DNA of 64,000 nucleotides. Origin: Rhodospirillales bacterium (GTDB lineage: Bacteria > Pseudomonadota > Alphaproteobacteria > Reyranellales > Reyranellaceae). Location of the stretch: positions 1 to 64,000 of the forward strand of contig JACPOB010000160.1 in assembly GCA_016185145.1 (NCBI GenBank), in the 5' to 3' direction. Both the position numbers and the translations under genes were made by a program. The notes beneath the pieces are model-generated. The model made no database searches, was not told the origin of the DNA, and was given only the letters and a program-made list of their open reading frames with translations. Shown in pieces: positions 32,803-41,768 of the stretch (positions are counted from its first letter, which is position 1; each line of letters begins with the position of its first letter).

Positions 32803-35144
32803 CATGAACCGTTCAGCACCCGCCATACCTTCTCAGGCGTCACCGGCATGTCGATGTGCGTGACACCGAACTCGCTCAGCGCGTCGACGACGGCGTTCAT
32901 CACCGACGGCAGTGCCCCCGCGCAGCCCGCCTCGCCGCAACCCTTCACGCCCAAAAGGTTGGTCTTGCAGGGGACCGAATGGTTCTGCACCGACATGTCC
33001 GGCGCATCGGCGGCGCGCGGCAGGGCGTAGTCCATGTAGGACCCGGCGACCGGCTGGCCCTGCGGGTCGTAGACCGTGCGTTCCATCAGCGCCTGGCCGA
33101 TGCCCTGCATCACGCCGCCATGCGCCTGGCCCGCGGTCAGCATCGGATTGATGACCGTGCCGAAGTCATTGACCATGGAATAGCGCACCACTTCGATCAC
33201 GCCGGTGTCGCGGTCGATCTCGACCTCGGCGACGTGGCAGCCGTTGGGGAACGAGAACGGCGGGTTGTCGGAGATGTGGCTGACGTCGAGCGACTGCGGC
33301 ACGTCGGCCGGCAGCTTCAGCCCCGCCCGCAGCTTGTCGGCGAGTTCGAGGATGCCGATGCCGCGGTCTGTGCCGGCGATAATGAAACGCCCGCGTAAAA
33401 ACTCGATGTCGACGGCCGAGGCTTCGAGCACGTGGGCTGCGATCTGCTTGCCCTGCTCGATCACCTTGTCGCCGGCCTCGAGGAAGGCCTGGCTCGCGAC
33501 CAGCGCCGACTTCGAGCCGCCGGTGCCGCCGCCGACCTTGAGCTGGTCGGAATCGCCCTGCAGCAGGCGGAAGCGGGTCACCGGGATGCCGAGCTTGCCG
33601 CCCAGCACCTGGGCGAACGGCGTGGCGTGGCCCTGGCCGTAGTCGAGCGTGCCGCTCAGCATGGTGATGGTGCCGTCGGCCTCGAAGCGCACGCCGCCAT
33701 ATTCCTTGGCCGGCGGGCCGGTGACTTCCAGATACGAGCCGATGCCGCGGCCGCGCAGCTTGTTGCGCGCGCGGCTCTCGGCCTTGCGCCGGTCGAAGCC
33801 CTGCCAGTCGGCGGCGGCCAGCGCCTTGTCGAGGACGGTAGTGAACTCGCCCGAATCGTAGTTCATGGCCGACGGCGCCTTGTAGGGCATCTGCGAGGGC
33901 GCGATGTGGTTGCGGCGGCGCAGTTCGACCTTGTCGATGCCCATCTCGCGCGCGGCGGCGTCGATCAGCCGCTCCATGTAGTAGTTGCCCTCGGGGCGGC
34001 CGGCGCCGCGATAGGCGCCGATCGGCGTGGTGTTGGTGAACACCACCTTGGAGTTCACCTCCATCGCCGGCGTGGCGTAGACATCGATGATGTTCTTCAC
34101 CGCGTTGGTCGTGGCCGGCATCGGCGGATAGATGTAGGCGCCGGCATTGCCGGTGCCGGTCAGCCGCACGGCGAGGAAGCGGCCGTCCTTGTCGAGAGCC
34201 AGCTCGGCCACGCGCTGGTGATCGCGGCCGTGATGGTCGCTTAAAAAGCTTTCCGAGCGTTCGTCGGTCCACTTCACCGGGCGCCCCAAAAGCCTGGCCG
34301 CGAGCAGCAGCGGTCCGTACTCGGGGTAGACTTGGCTCTTCATGCCGAACGAGCCGCCGACATTGCCGGTCAGCACGCGCACCTTGTCGGTCGGCACGTT
34401 CAGCACGTCGCGCGCCAGGCCGCCGCGCAGGCCCATCACGCCCTGGCAGCCGACGTTCAAGGTCCAGCGTTCCGTCTTGGGATCCCAGGAGCCGATCGCC
34501 GAGCGCGGCTCCATGGGATTGACGACGATGCGGTTGGAGACGATCTCCAGGCGCGTCACATGCGCGGCCCCGGCGAAGGCCTTCTTCACCGCCTCGGCGT
34601 CGCCGTAGTGGAAGTCGAGCGCGAGGTTGCCGGGGGCGTCGTCGTGGATCTGCGCCGCGCCGGGCTTCAGGCCTTCGGCTGGCGTGGTGACGGCGGGCAG
34701 CTCCTCGATGTCGAGCTCGACGGCTTCGGCGGCATCCTTGGCCTGCACGGCCGTCTCGGCGACGACGCAGGCCACCGCTTCACCGACGAACCGAACCTTG
34801 CCCTTGGCGAGCGACGGCCGCGGCGGCGTCTTCATCGGCGAGCCGTCGCGCTGCGGGATGTTCATCGGGCACTTCAATGGGCCGAAGCCCGCCGCGTCGA
34901 GATCGGCGTGGGTGTAGATCGCCAGCACGCCCGGCATGGCGCCCGCCGCCGTCGTGTCGATGCCCTTCAGGATGCCGTGCGCGATGCGGCTACGCACCAT
35001 GACGGCATAGGCCTGGCCCGCGAGGTTGATGTCGTCGGTATACCGGCCCTGCCCGCGCAGGAGGGTCGGATCCTCCATCCGCGGCACGGGCTGACCGACA
35101 CCGAATTTCATCAACGCGAGCTCGGTGTCGTCGTAGGAGTCCAT
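32802..35144 (-). CDS. xanthine dehydrogenase-family molybdopterin-binding subunit (orphan)
   Basis: 780-residue large subunit of a molybdenum hydroxylase (aldehyde oxidase/CoxL family), which inserts oxygen from water into aldehydes, heterocycles or CO-like substrates. The N-terminal domain reads VGQPVPRMEDPTLLRGQGRYTDD. The Mo-cofactor domain has VGGSFGMK and the active-site loop IGAYRGAGRPE around Y378 (form II type). Near the end, VKGCGEAG supplies the catalytic Glu (E738). No FAD-binding or 2Fe-2S subunit gene lies next to it, so its electron partner is unknown or encoded elsewhere. GAGGAGG five bases before the ATG at 35144 supports this start. Confidence 0.92.
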   Translation of the reverse strand: MDSYDDTELALMKFGVGQPVPRMEDPTLLRGQGRYTDDINLAGQAYAVMVRSRIAHGILKGIDTTAAGAMPGVLAIYTHADLDAAGFGPLKCPMNIPQRDGSPMKTPPRPSLAKGKVRFVGEAVACVVAETAVQAKDAAEAVELDIEELPAVTTPAEGLKPGAAQIHDDAPGNLALDFHYGDAEAVKKAFAGAAHVTRLEIVSNRIVVNPMEPRSAIGSWDPKTERWTLNVGCQGVMGLRGGLARDVLNVPTDKVRVLTGNVGGSFGMKSQVYPEYGPLLLAARLLGRPVKWTDERSESFLSDHHGRDHQRVAELALDKDGRFLAVRLTGTGNAGAYIYPPMPATTNAVKNIIDVYATPAMEVNSKVVFTNTTPIGAYRGAGRPEGNYYMERLIDAAAREMGIDKVELRRRNHIAPSQMPYKAPSAMNYDSGEFTTVLDKALAAADWQGFDRRKAESRARNKLRGRGIGSYLEVTGPPAKEYGGVRFEADGTITMLSGTLDYGQGHATPFAQVLGGKLGIPVTRFRLLQGDSDQLKVGGGTGGSKSALVASQAFLEAGDKVIEQGKQIAAHVLEASAVDIEFLRGRFIIAGTDRGIGILELADKLRAGLKLPADVPQSLDVSHISDNPPFSFPNGCHVAEVEIDRDTGVIEVVRYSMVNDFGTVINPMLTAGQAHGGVMQGIGQALMERTVYDPQGQPVAGSYMDYALPRAADAPDMSVQNHSVPCKTNLLGVKGCGEAGCAGALPSVMNAVVDALSEFGVTHIDMPVTPEKVWRVLNGS

Positions 35145-35170
35145 CTATGCCTCCTCGGGCAATATAAACG

Positions 35171-35279
35171 CCTCACCCTGAGGAGCGCCGCGAAGCGGCG
35201 CGTCTCGAAGGGTGGGCAACAGCATGACTGGTTCCCACCCTTCGAGACGCGGCCCTTCGGGCCGCTCCTCAGGGTGAGG
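35171..35279. repeat. large palindromic repeat, CCTCACCCTGAGG family, copy 2
   Basis: 109 bases with the family's outer and inner arms intact; the left spacer hairpin is GCCGCGAAGCGGC and the right is GGCCCTTCGGGCC, each self-pairing. It separates the molybdopterin subunit gene from the downstream NIPSNAP gene on the same strand. Confidence 0.9.
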
Positions 35280-35297
35280 TCTTTTCGCGAACGACGC

Positions 35298-35936
35298 CTA
35301 TTTCAGCGGCGAATAGTTCGTCGGCAGCAGCAGGGTCGAGTGCATCTCGGCGAGCTTGGCGGGACCCTTGGCGAGGTAGGCCTGCCACGCCGGATCCTTC
35401 ATCGCCGCAGCACGTGCCTCGAAGCGCTCCTGCAGGTTCTTGTAGCGCCAGAGATGGATCCACTCGTTGGGCTGCGGGAACTCGCCGGTCCAGGCGCCCC
35501 AGATCGGCGAATACTTGTCGCGCGCTTCCTTCACCTCGAGGAAATCCTTGCCGTACTGCTGCGCGCCGCCCAGCACGGTGCGGTAGATGCGCAGCTCATA
35601 GACGTTGCCCGTGGTGCCGTCGGACGGCTTGATGTCGACCACGGCGTTCATCACGCGCAGGTCCTGGCGCTGGATCCAGGGCCGGATGGTCGGCACGTAC
35701 TTCTCGGTCCAGTCCTTGTTTTTCGCGAGCTCGCCGCGCAGGCGCTCGCGGTCGTTCAGGCTATCGTACTTCCACAGGTGCCAGATCTGGTTCAGCGCGC
35801 CGAACTCGGCGGTCCAGTAGCCGTGGTTGACTCCGTAGTTGTTGCCGCGCGCCGGACGGCCGATCGTCTCGGCGGCCTTGAGGTAGTCCGGCATCTTGCC
35901 AGGCGCCAGGGTGTAGCAACGCAGTTCGTAGACCAT
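35298..35936 (-). CDS. NIPSNAP-family protein with two NIPSNAP domains
   Basis: 212 residues built of two ferredoxin-like NIPSNAP repeats: MVYELRCYTLAPGKMPDYL ... IWHLWKYDSLNDRERLRGEL (about 1-100) and VYELRIYRTVLGGAQQYGKDF ... WIHLWRYKNLQERFEARAAA (about 110-205). Bacterial NIPSNAP proteins are small, often catabolic-cluster-associated proteins without known chemistry. GGGAGAGG lies 3 bases before the ATG at 35936. It is 26 bases downstream of the enolase-superfamily gene and probably co-transcribed with it, which suggests a shared catabolic role. Confidence 0.88.
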   Translation of the reverse strand: MVYELRCYTLAPGKMPDYLKAAETIGRPARGNNYGVNHGYWTAEFGALNQIWHLWKYDSLNDRERLRGELAKNKDWTEKYVPTIRPWIQRQDLRVMNAVVDIKPSDGTTGNVYELRIYRTVLGGAQQYGKDFLEVKEARDKYSPIWGAWTGEFPQPNEWIHLWRYKNLQERFEARAAAMKDPAWQAYLAKGPAKLAEMHSTLLLPTNYSPLK

Positions 35937-35962
35937 ATGACCTCTCCCCTCACGGATGTGGG

Positions 35963-37147
35963 TTACGGATGCGGATTCCGGGGCGGATGCGCCCGCACCG
36001 CTTCTTCGTTGATGTCGGCGCCCCATCCCGGACGGGTGGGCACGATCAATTCGCCATTCTGGATGACCGGCGGATGGGTGACCAGATCGTCCTTCCACGG
36101 CACGTCGTCGATATCGATTTCCATGATACGGAAATTGGGCATGGCGGCGCACATGTTGGCGCTCATCAGCGTCGACATGTGACCGTAGAAATTGTGCGGG
36201 GCGCAGTTGATCTCATACGGCTCCGCCATGGCGGCGATCTTCAGCGACTCCTGCACGCCGTTCCACGGCGCGTCGATGATCGCCACGTCCATCGACCGGT
36301 TCTCGAAGAACGGCCGGAACTGGCGGCGGCCGAACAGCGATTCGCAGGAGGCGATCGGCATCGGCGCCCGGTCGCGGATCAACCGCAGCCCCTCCGCATC
36401 GTATGAATCGATCTCGAGCCAGAAGAGATTGTAGGGTTCGCAGGCGCGCGCGACCTTGATGTAGCCCTCGGTTTTGAAGTTGAAGTTGCTGTCGAGGAGG
36501 ATGCCCATATCGGGACCCGCACCCTGCCGGAACGCCGCCAACCCGTCGGCGATGGCGGCGAGCGTCGCGCCGTCGGCGTTCAACTCGGGATAGCCCGGCC
36601 CGCGCGCGAAGCCCGGCTGGTGCATGTTGGGCGGGTCCAGATCGAAGCGGAAGATGTTGGTCTTGAGCGCCTTGAAGCCACGCTCCTTCACGTGCTTGCC
36701 GAGCTTCACTAGGTCGTCGACTGAGCGGACCGGCTCCACACCCATGACATCGGCATTGCGGAAGCGATAGCTGCCGCAATGCGACCAGTAGAGCGGCAGA
36801 CGGTCGCGCACCGGCCCGCCGAACAATTCGTAGACCGGCACGCCCAGGGCCTTGGCCTTGACGTCCAGCAGCGCGTTCTCGATGGCGGCCATGGCCTGCT
36901 GGTTGAGCCCGCCCGGCGCCTGACGCGTGATGGCCTGCTGGCGCGCCATGATGCGCTCGATGGGACGCGGATCGTGACCGATCAGGTCCTGGGCCATACG
37001 GCGGATCACGGCGGTGAGGCCGGCGCTGCCATAGCCCTCATTGTATTCCGACCAGCCGATCACCCCTTCGTCGGTCGTGATCTTGAGGAACGAAAAATCG
37101 CGCCAGCCGGCGTTGCAGTGAAGGTCTTCGATCTTGACGATTTTCAT
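35963..37147 (-). CDS. mandelate racemase/enolase-superfamily enzyme
   Basis: 394-residue acid-sugar dehydratase- or racemase-type enzyme that removes a proton next to a carboxylate using Mg2+. The N-terminal capping domain (MKIVKIEDLHCNAGWRDFSF) precedes the barrel, with LLDSNFNF (first metal Asp), LFWLEIDSYD (Glu), IASCESLF (Glu), VAIIDAPWNG, and APHNFYGHMS with the catalytic His. The usual KxK motif at the second strand reads LKTNIF, so only one lysine is kept. The substrate is probably a sugar acid or a muconate-like acid, not read further. AGGAAA is 7 bases upstream of the ATG. Confidence 0.88.
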   Translation of the reverse strand: MKIVKIEDLHCNAGWRDFSFLKITTDEGVIGWSEYNEGYGSAGLTAVIRRMAQDLIGHDPRPIERIMARQQAITRQAPGGLNQQAMAAIENALLDVKAKALGVPVYELFGGPVRDRLPLYWSHCGSYRFRNADVMGVEPVRSVDDLVKLGKHVKERGFKALKTNIFRFDLDPPNMHQPGFARGPGYPELNADGATLAAIADGLAAFRQGAGPDMGILLDSNFNFKTEGYIKVARACEPYNLFWLEIDSYDAEGLRLIRDRAPMPIASCESLFGRRQFRPFFENRSMDVAIIDAPWNGVQESLKIAAMAEPYEINCAPHNFYGHMSTLMSANMCAAMPNFRIMEIDIDDVPWKDDLVTHPPVIQNGELIVPTRPGWGADINEEAVRAHPPRNPHP

Positions 37148-37213
37148 GGGTGTTTCCTCTCCGTCGCGGCCAGCATAGACCAAGTCGCGGCGGTGGCGGG
37201 ACGAAACCCCGTT

Positions 37214-39784
37214 TCACTCCATCAGCGTGGCGGGCTCGGCGAATTCCCGGTTCAGCCGTTCGGCGAGCTCGCCGACATGCGTGCTGACGCAGGTATTGTG
37301 CTGGCCGGGAAGACGGCCGCTCTGCACGTCGGGCGCCAGGCGCCTCCAGGGTGCCGCTTCATACTCCTTCCGCCCGACATACTCGTCGGACAGAAGGCAG
37401 ACGATCCGGGCGCGGATGCGCGGTGGCAGGTACCTCGACATGGCGCGGTAATAGGTCGTGCGCAGCGAGGCATCCCAGGCGCGCATGGAGCCGCTGTGGG
37501 CGGTTTTGGCCACGCGACGCAGGATCATGGGATCGCGCCGCAGCAGATGAGTGGCGAGCACCCACACCGACGGCATGCCGCTGCGCCCGACCTTGCGACC
37601 CAGGCCGCCCGGCAGCCGGCGTGCCATCCAGGACACGATGGAAACGATCGGACGCAGGGTCGGCCTCGCATTCAGCGAGAAGGCGTCGATCAGGACGACC
37701 TTCTCCACCGTCCGCCCTGCCGCCTCCAACCGCCGCACGAGCTCGATTGCCGCCAGGCCGCCGTGGCAATAGCCCGCGACCCGAACCGGGCCATCGGGCG
37801 CGGCAGCCTGCACGCCGGCGACGTAGCGCGATGCCATGTCCTCGATCGTCTCGATGCCCTTGGCGCCATCGAGCAGCGAGTGCAGCAGGTAGACGGGCCC
37901 GTTGCCCTCGAGCATCTCGCCCAGGCGAAAGCCATAGAAGCCCCAACCGCAGAAGTCGCCATGACAGAGGAACAGCGGCGTGCCCTCGCCGCCCCTCACC
38001 TTGGTCATCGCCTCGTCGCGGGCGGCCGCCGCGCCGGCCAGCCTGTCGCACAGCACGCGGATGGTGAGCTGGGCGCGGATGTCCGACGGGTTGATGCGAT
38101 GGTGCGTCGCCTCCTCGACCTCCAGCAGCATCTCGGTCGCCTGCAGCGAATCGCCGCCGATCTCGAAAAAGTCGTCGTCCATGCCGATGTCGTGGCGCTT
38201 CAACAGCCGCTGCCAGATCTCGGCGATCAGGATTTCCAGCGGCGCGGCCGGCGGCGGCGTATCCCGTCGCGCGTCGGCGAAAGCCGCCGAGAGCCGCGGC
38301 CGCGAGATCTTGCCGGTCGGACCGACCGGCAGGCTGTCGACGATATGGACGTGGCGCGGCCGCTGGAAGGGCGCCAGGCGCTCATAGACGAAATCGATCA
38401 GCTCGGTCGACGTCGCGCCGGCGCCGCCATGCAGGACGACGGCGGCTCCCACATTCTCGCCGAGCCGCGCGTGGGGCACGGCAAATGCCGCCGCTTCGCG
38501 TACCGCGGGGTGCGCCAGCAGCGCCTTCTCGACGTCATAGGGCGCGATCTTCTCGCCGCCGCGATTGATGATCTCCTTGGTGCGGCCGGCAATGGTGAGG
38601 AGCCCGCGTTCGTCAACGCTGCCGAGATCGCCGGTCGCCAGCCACCCGTCCAGAAGGCCGGTGGGCTCGCCTTCGATATCGTCCAGCAGATAGCCCGGCA
38701 TGACGCTCGGCCCGCGCAGCATGACCTGCCCTACCTGTCCCGGCCGCATGACGCCGCCTTTGTCGTCGCGAATCGCCAGCTCGCCGTCGGGGATGCGGCC
38801 GACCGTGCCCGACTCTTCCGGAGAAAGCAGCGGACCGCTCATCATGCCCGCTTCGCAGAGGCCGTAGAATTCGACGACGGGCTTGCCGAGCAGGCGTGTC
38901 AGCTCGCGCCGGGTGTGATCTGGAAGGTAGGAGGCCGTCGACAGGACGAAGCGCAGGGACTGGGCAGCCGATGCGCCGGACGAGGTACTGAGCTTCTCCA
39001 CCACCGCCTGCAGGAAGGCCGGCGAGGCGGTGAGCCAGGTCGGCCGCAGCTCGCCCAGCCATTGCTCGATGTCGTGTGCGCCGGCCTGCTCGGGCAGGGC
39101 CACGCTGCAACCGACCAGCAGCGGCGCAACCAGCGTCGCCTTGAAGCCGGCGTTGTAATAGATCGGCATGATGCAGGCGGAACGGTCGGCGGGCGTCAGC
39201 GCCAGCCAGCGCTCCATCTTGCGCGCCATCTCGATCAGGTTCTGGTGCGTCACGGGCACCCGCTTGGATGGTCCCGTCGTCCCCGACGTACGGAAGATCG
39301 CCGCCCATGATTGCTCGGTCACCTCGCCCGACGGCGCGGGACGACGGATGTCCTTCACCGGCACGAGGGCGATCTCGTCGAAGGAGGAAACGGCCTTGGT
39401 CGCCTTGAAGAGGACAAGGCTTTCCTCGTCTTCGTCGACCCACGGCGGAAGGCCATCCTCGCCGGGAATGACCAGGGCATGAAGGCGGATGCGCTTCAGC
39501 TCTTCGCGCAGCTCCGCCGGGGGAAGATTGGGATTGATCGGCAGGACGGTGGCGTTGGCCGAGATGCCGACGTTCAGCAGCGCCGCTTCCGGTCCGCGCT
39601 GCAGGGCGATGCCGACGCGCGAGGATGGGCCGATGCCGGCCGTGGCGAGCGCAGCGCGGATCCGATGGACATGGCGCGCCAGGTCGCCGAAGGAAAGCGT
39701 GCCGAGGCCGGCGCAGACGATCGCCGGCGCCTCCGGGTCACGCATCGCGTGGCCGGCCAGGACGTCGGCGATGGTCGCTGTCAT
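37214..39784 (-). CDS. NRPS-like A-T-TE synthetase
   Basis: 856-residue single-module synthetase without a condensation domain. Adenylation domain (about 1-500): IFRTSGTTGPSKRVP, YGLCEAGMM, WLATGDLG, GRTKEIINRGGEKI and the PTGKIS lysine. Carrier domain (about 510-590): FFEIGGDSLQ with phosphopantetheine Ser S546. Thioesterase (about 605-850): PLFLCHGDFCGWGF and GYCHGGLAA, where the nucleophile is Cys (C673) instead of Ser. It would activate one acid, hold it as a thioester and release or condense it, in the way A-T-TE enzymes make furanones, quinones or simple esters. No partner biosynthesis gene or PPTase is nearby. The start is 4 bases after the Bug gene stop. Confidence 0.85.
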   Translation of the reverse strand: MTATIADVLAGHAMRDPEAPAIVCAGLGTLSFGDLARHVHRIRAALATAGIGPSSRVGIALQRGPEAALLNVGISANATVLPINPNLPPAELREELKRIRLHALVIPGEDGLPPWVDEDEESLVLFKATKAVSSFDEIALVPVKDIRRPAPSGEVTEQSWAAIFRTSGTTGPSKRVPVTHQNLIEMARKMERWLALTPADRSACIMPIYYNAGFKATLVAPLLVGCSVALPEQAGAHDIEQWLGELRPTWLTASPAFLQAVVEKLSTSSGASAAQSLRFVLSTASYLPDHTRRELTRLLGKPVVEFYGLCEAGMMSGPLLSPEESGTVGRIPDGELAIRDDKGGVMRPGQVGQVMLRGPSVMPGYLLDDIEGEPTGLLDGWLATGDLGSVDERGLLTIAGRTKEIINRGGEKIAPYDVEKALLAHPAVREAAAFAVPHARLGENVGAAVVLHGGAGATSTELIDFVYERLAPFQRPRHVHIVDSLPVGPTGKISRPRLSAAFADARRDTPPPAAPLEILIAEIWQRLLKRHDIGMDDDFFEIGGDSLQATEMLLEVEEATHHRINPSDIRAQLTIRVLCDRLAGAAAARDEAMTKVRGGEGTPLFLCHGDFCGWGFYGFRLGEMLEGNGPVYLLHSLLDGAKGIETIEDMASRYVAGVQAAAPDGPVRVAGYCHGGLAAIELVRRLEAAGRTVEKVVLIDAFSLNARPTLRPIVSIVSWMARRLPGGLGRKVGRSGMPSVWVLATHLLRRDPMILRRVAKTAHSGSMRAWDASLRTTYYRAMSRYLPPRIRARIVCLLSDEYVGRKEYEAAPWRRLAPDVQSGRLPGQHNTCVSTHVGELAERLNREFAEPATLME

Positions 39785-39788
39785 CGAT

Positions 39789-40769
39789 CTACTCGGGCTG
39801 GATGCCGCGCTTGGCCACGATGTCGGCCCAACGCACGCGATCGCGCGCCGCGATCTCGCCCAGCGCCGCCGGCGTCGAGACGGCGGGAATGAGACCCTGC
39901 TTTTCGAAGGCAGTCTTGGCCTCCGGCGACTCCAGGATGGCGACGATCTCACGGTTGAGCCGGTCGATCACATCGGCCGGTGTGCCCTTGGGCGCGAAGA
40001 AGCCGTACCACATGTCGACGTCGGCATCCTTGAGGCCGCTTTCGCCGAGCGTCGGCACGTCCGGGAGCTGCGGACGGCGCTCGGGGCTGCCGACGGCGAG
40101 CGCCTTCAGCTTGCCGGTCTGGATGTAGGGAACTGCCACATGTACCGGCAGGAACATGTAGCCGACCTGCCCCGACAGGAGATCCTGCACCGCGCCCGCC
40201 GAGCCTTTGTAGGGAACGTGCAGCAGCTCGATGCCCGACGCGGTCTCCAGCAGCGCCATCGCCAGGTGATGCGGCGTGCCGACGCCCGGACTGGCGTAGG
40301 TCTGGGTCTGCGATCGATCCTTGGCCAGCGCGATCATCTCGGCGAGCGTGGCCGGCTTCTGCGACGGATGGGCGACCAGCACCAACGTGCCCCAGGCGCT
40401 GAGCCCCAGCGGCGCGAAATCCGTCACCGGATCGTAGGGCAGGTTGCGGAACAGGCTGGCATTCATCACCAGCGTGTTGACCGACGACATGATCGTGAGG
40501 CCGTCAGGCTTGGCGCGCGCAACCTGCAGGCTGCCGATGTTGCCCGAGGCGCCCGGCAGGTTCTCCACCACCACGGGCTGGGCGAGCCTGGGCGACAGGC
40601 GTTCGCCCACGAAACGGGCGATGAAATCAGGCCCGCCAGCCGGCGTGAACGGCACGATGAGCCGCATCGGCTGGTCCGGCCACGCACGGGCTTCCGACGA
40701 CAGAACGGTCGCGGCCACGACACCGCCAGCGTACGCCATGACATGGCGCCGCCGCACGAGGGTCCTCAA
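39789..40769 (-). CDS. Bug-family (TctC-like) periplasmic solute receptor
   Basis: 326-residue receptor, second of the family in this window. It has a leader (RRRHVMAYAGGVVAATVLSSEARA), MRLIVPFTPAGGPDFIARF, VVVENLPGASGNIGSLQVARAKPDG, YASPGVGTPHHLA and HVPYKGSAGAVQDLL. A TTG start at 40769 with GGAGG five bases upstream is chosen; an ATG lies later, inside the signal. The four-base gap to the NRPS-like gene implies one transcript, which is an odd pairing. It probably captures an organic acid; the ligand is unknown. Confidence 0.92.
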   Translation of the reverse strand: MRTLVRRRHVMAYAGGVVAATVLSSEARAWPDQPMRLIVPFTPAGGPDFIARFVGERLSPRLAQPVVVENLPGASGNIGSLQVARAKPDGLTIMSSVNTLVMNASLFRNLPYDPVTDFAPLGLSAWGTLVLVAHPSQKPATLAEMIALAKDRSQTQTYASPGVGTPHHLAMALLETASGIELLHVPYKGSAGAVQDLLSGQVGYMFLPVHVAVPYIQTGKLKALAVGSPERRPQLPDVPTLGESGLKDADVDMWYGFFAPKGTPADVIDRLNREIVAILESPEAKTAFEKQGLIPAVSTPAALGEIAARDRVRWADIVAKRGIQPE

Positions 40770-40864
40770 GCCTTCCTCCTCCGAAGCACGATTTTAGGAT
40801 AGCGTGGGCCCCAACCGGGGCCTGCGTCGAAGCTGTGACCAGGGAACCAGCGGGGAGGACGACG

Positions 40865-41542
40865 ATGCCGCTTCACGGCAAAGGCATGTTGATCGTGTTC
40901 TGCGAGGTGAAGGCGCGCGACGAACGCGACTTCAACGAATGGTACAACCGCGAACACATAGACGAGCGGATCAACCTGCCGGGCTTTCATCGGGGGCGCC
41001 GGTACGTCGCCGTGCGCGGCTCGCCCAAGTATCTCGCGACATACGAATGCGACACGGTCGAGGACTTGGCGACGCCGGGCTACCTGGCGCTGCTCGCCAA
41101 CCAGACGCCGTGGACGCAGGCGACGATGGCCAAGTTCACCAAGTTCACACGTCTGACGGTGCGCGTGCAGGCCGACCTAGCGCACGGCGTCGGCGGCGCA
41201 GTGGCCGCCGTGCGCTTCACGCCCAACCCGCGGGATCGCAAGGCCCTGGTCGAGTGGCTGAACGAGACGGCGCTACCCAAGGCAATCGAGCGGCCCGGCA
41301 TGGTCGGCGCCATGGCGGCGGAGAACGATCTCGAGGTCGCGAACGCACCGCTGCAGGCCAAGAGCATGGACTCTCCGCGGGCCGATGAGGCCGAGTGGGT
41401 GGCGCTGCTGGAGGGCAGCGACGCCGGCGTCGTCGGTGCGGCGGCGCGTGCGACATTCTCCCTGGCAAAGCTCAGGAATTTCGGTGTTTCAGCGGCACCG
41501 ACGATCGGGACCTACCGATTCCTGTTCGGGAACCAACGTTAA
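40865..41542 (+). CDS. conserved EthD/dimeric ferredoxin-like protein, unknown function
   Basis: 225 residues with no signal peptide. The N-terminal half has the pattern of dimeric alpha-beta barrel proteins (MLIVFCEVKARDERDFNEWYNREHIDERINLPGF, then YLATYECDTVEDL), the second half (about 105-225) repeats a similar fold more loosely. The NEWYNREHI segment is typical of small proteins annotated as DUF4286 or EthD-like. Catalytic chemistry is unknown. GGGGAGG stands 6 bases before the ATG at 40865. It is divergent from the Bug gene. Confidence 0.75.
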   Translation: MPLHGKGMLIVFCEVKARDERDFNEWYNREHIDERINLPGFHRGRRYVAVRGSPKYLATYECDTVEDLATPGYLALLANQTPWTQATMAKFTKFTRLTVRVQADLAHGVGGAVAAVRFTPNPRDRKALVEWLNETALPKAIERPGMVGAMAAENDLEVANAPLQAKSMDSPRADEAEWVALLEGSDAGVVGAAARATFSLAKLRNFGVSAAPTIGTYRFLFGNQR

Positions 41543-41576
41543 GATCGATCATTGCCGGTTGGCAGAGCCAACACCA

Positions 41577-41685
41577 CCTCACCCTGAGGAGCGGCTGAAG
41601 GGCGCGTCTTCGAAGGGTGGGCCACAACAAGGCAGGTTGCCCACCCTTCGAGACGCGTCGCTTCGCGACGCTCCTCAGGGTGAGG
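41577..41685. repeat. large palindromic repeat, CCTCACCCTGAGG family, copy 3
   Basis: 109 bases. The outer arms are intact. The left inner arm reads GCGTCTTCGAAGGGTGGG with one extra T. The left spacer (GGCTGAAGGGC) no longer pairs well, while the right spacer (GTCGCTTCGCGAC) does. It lies between two genes on the plus strand. Confidence 0.9.
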
Positions 41686-41768
41686 TGATCAAGTTGCCAG
41701 AGTGGCACGCCCCGGCAATGACGGAAGTTTGAGCTACCGTTGAGCGACGCATCGCGTAAGGTCGCGCC

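Noticed and set aside
36779-39310. An 843-codon plus-strand frame opposite the NRPS-like gene
   Set aside because: It is antisense to clear adenylation, carrier and thioesterase motifs and has only Arg/Ala/Gly-rich composition.
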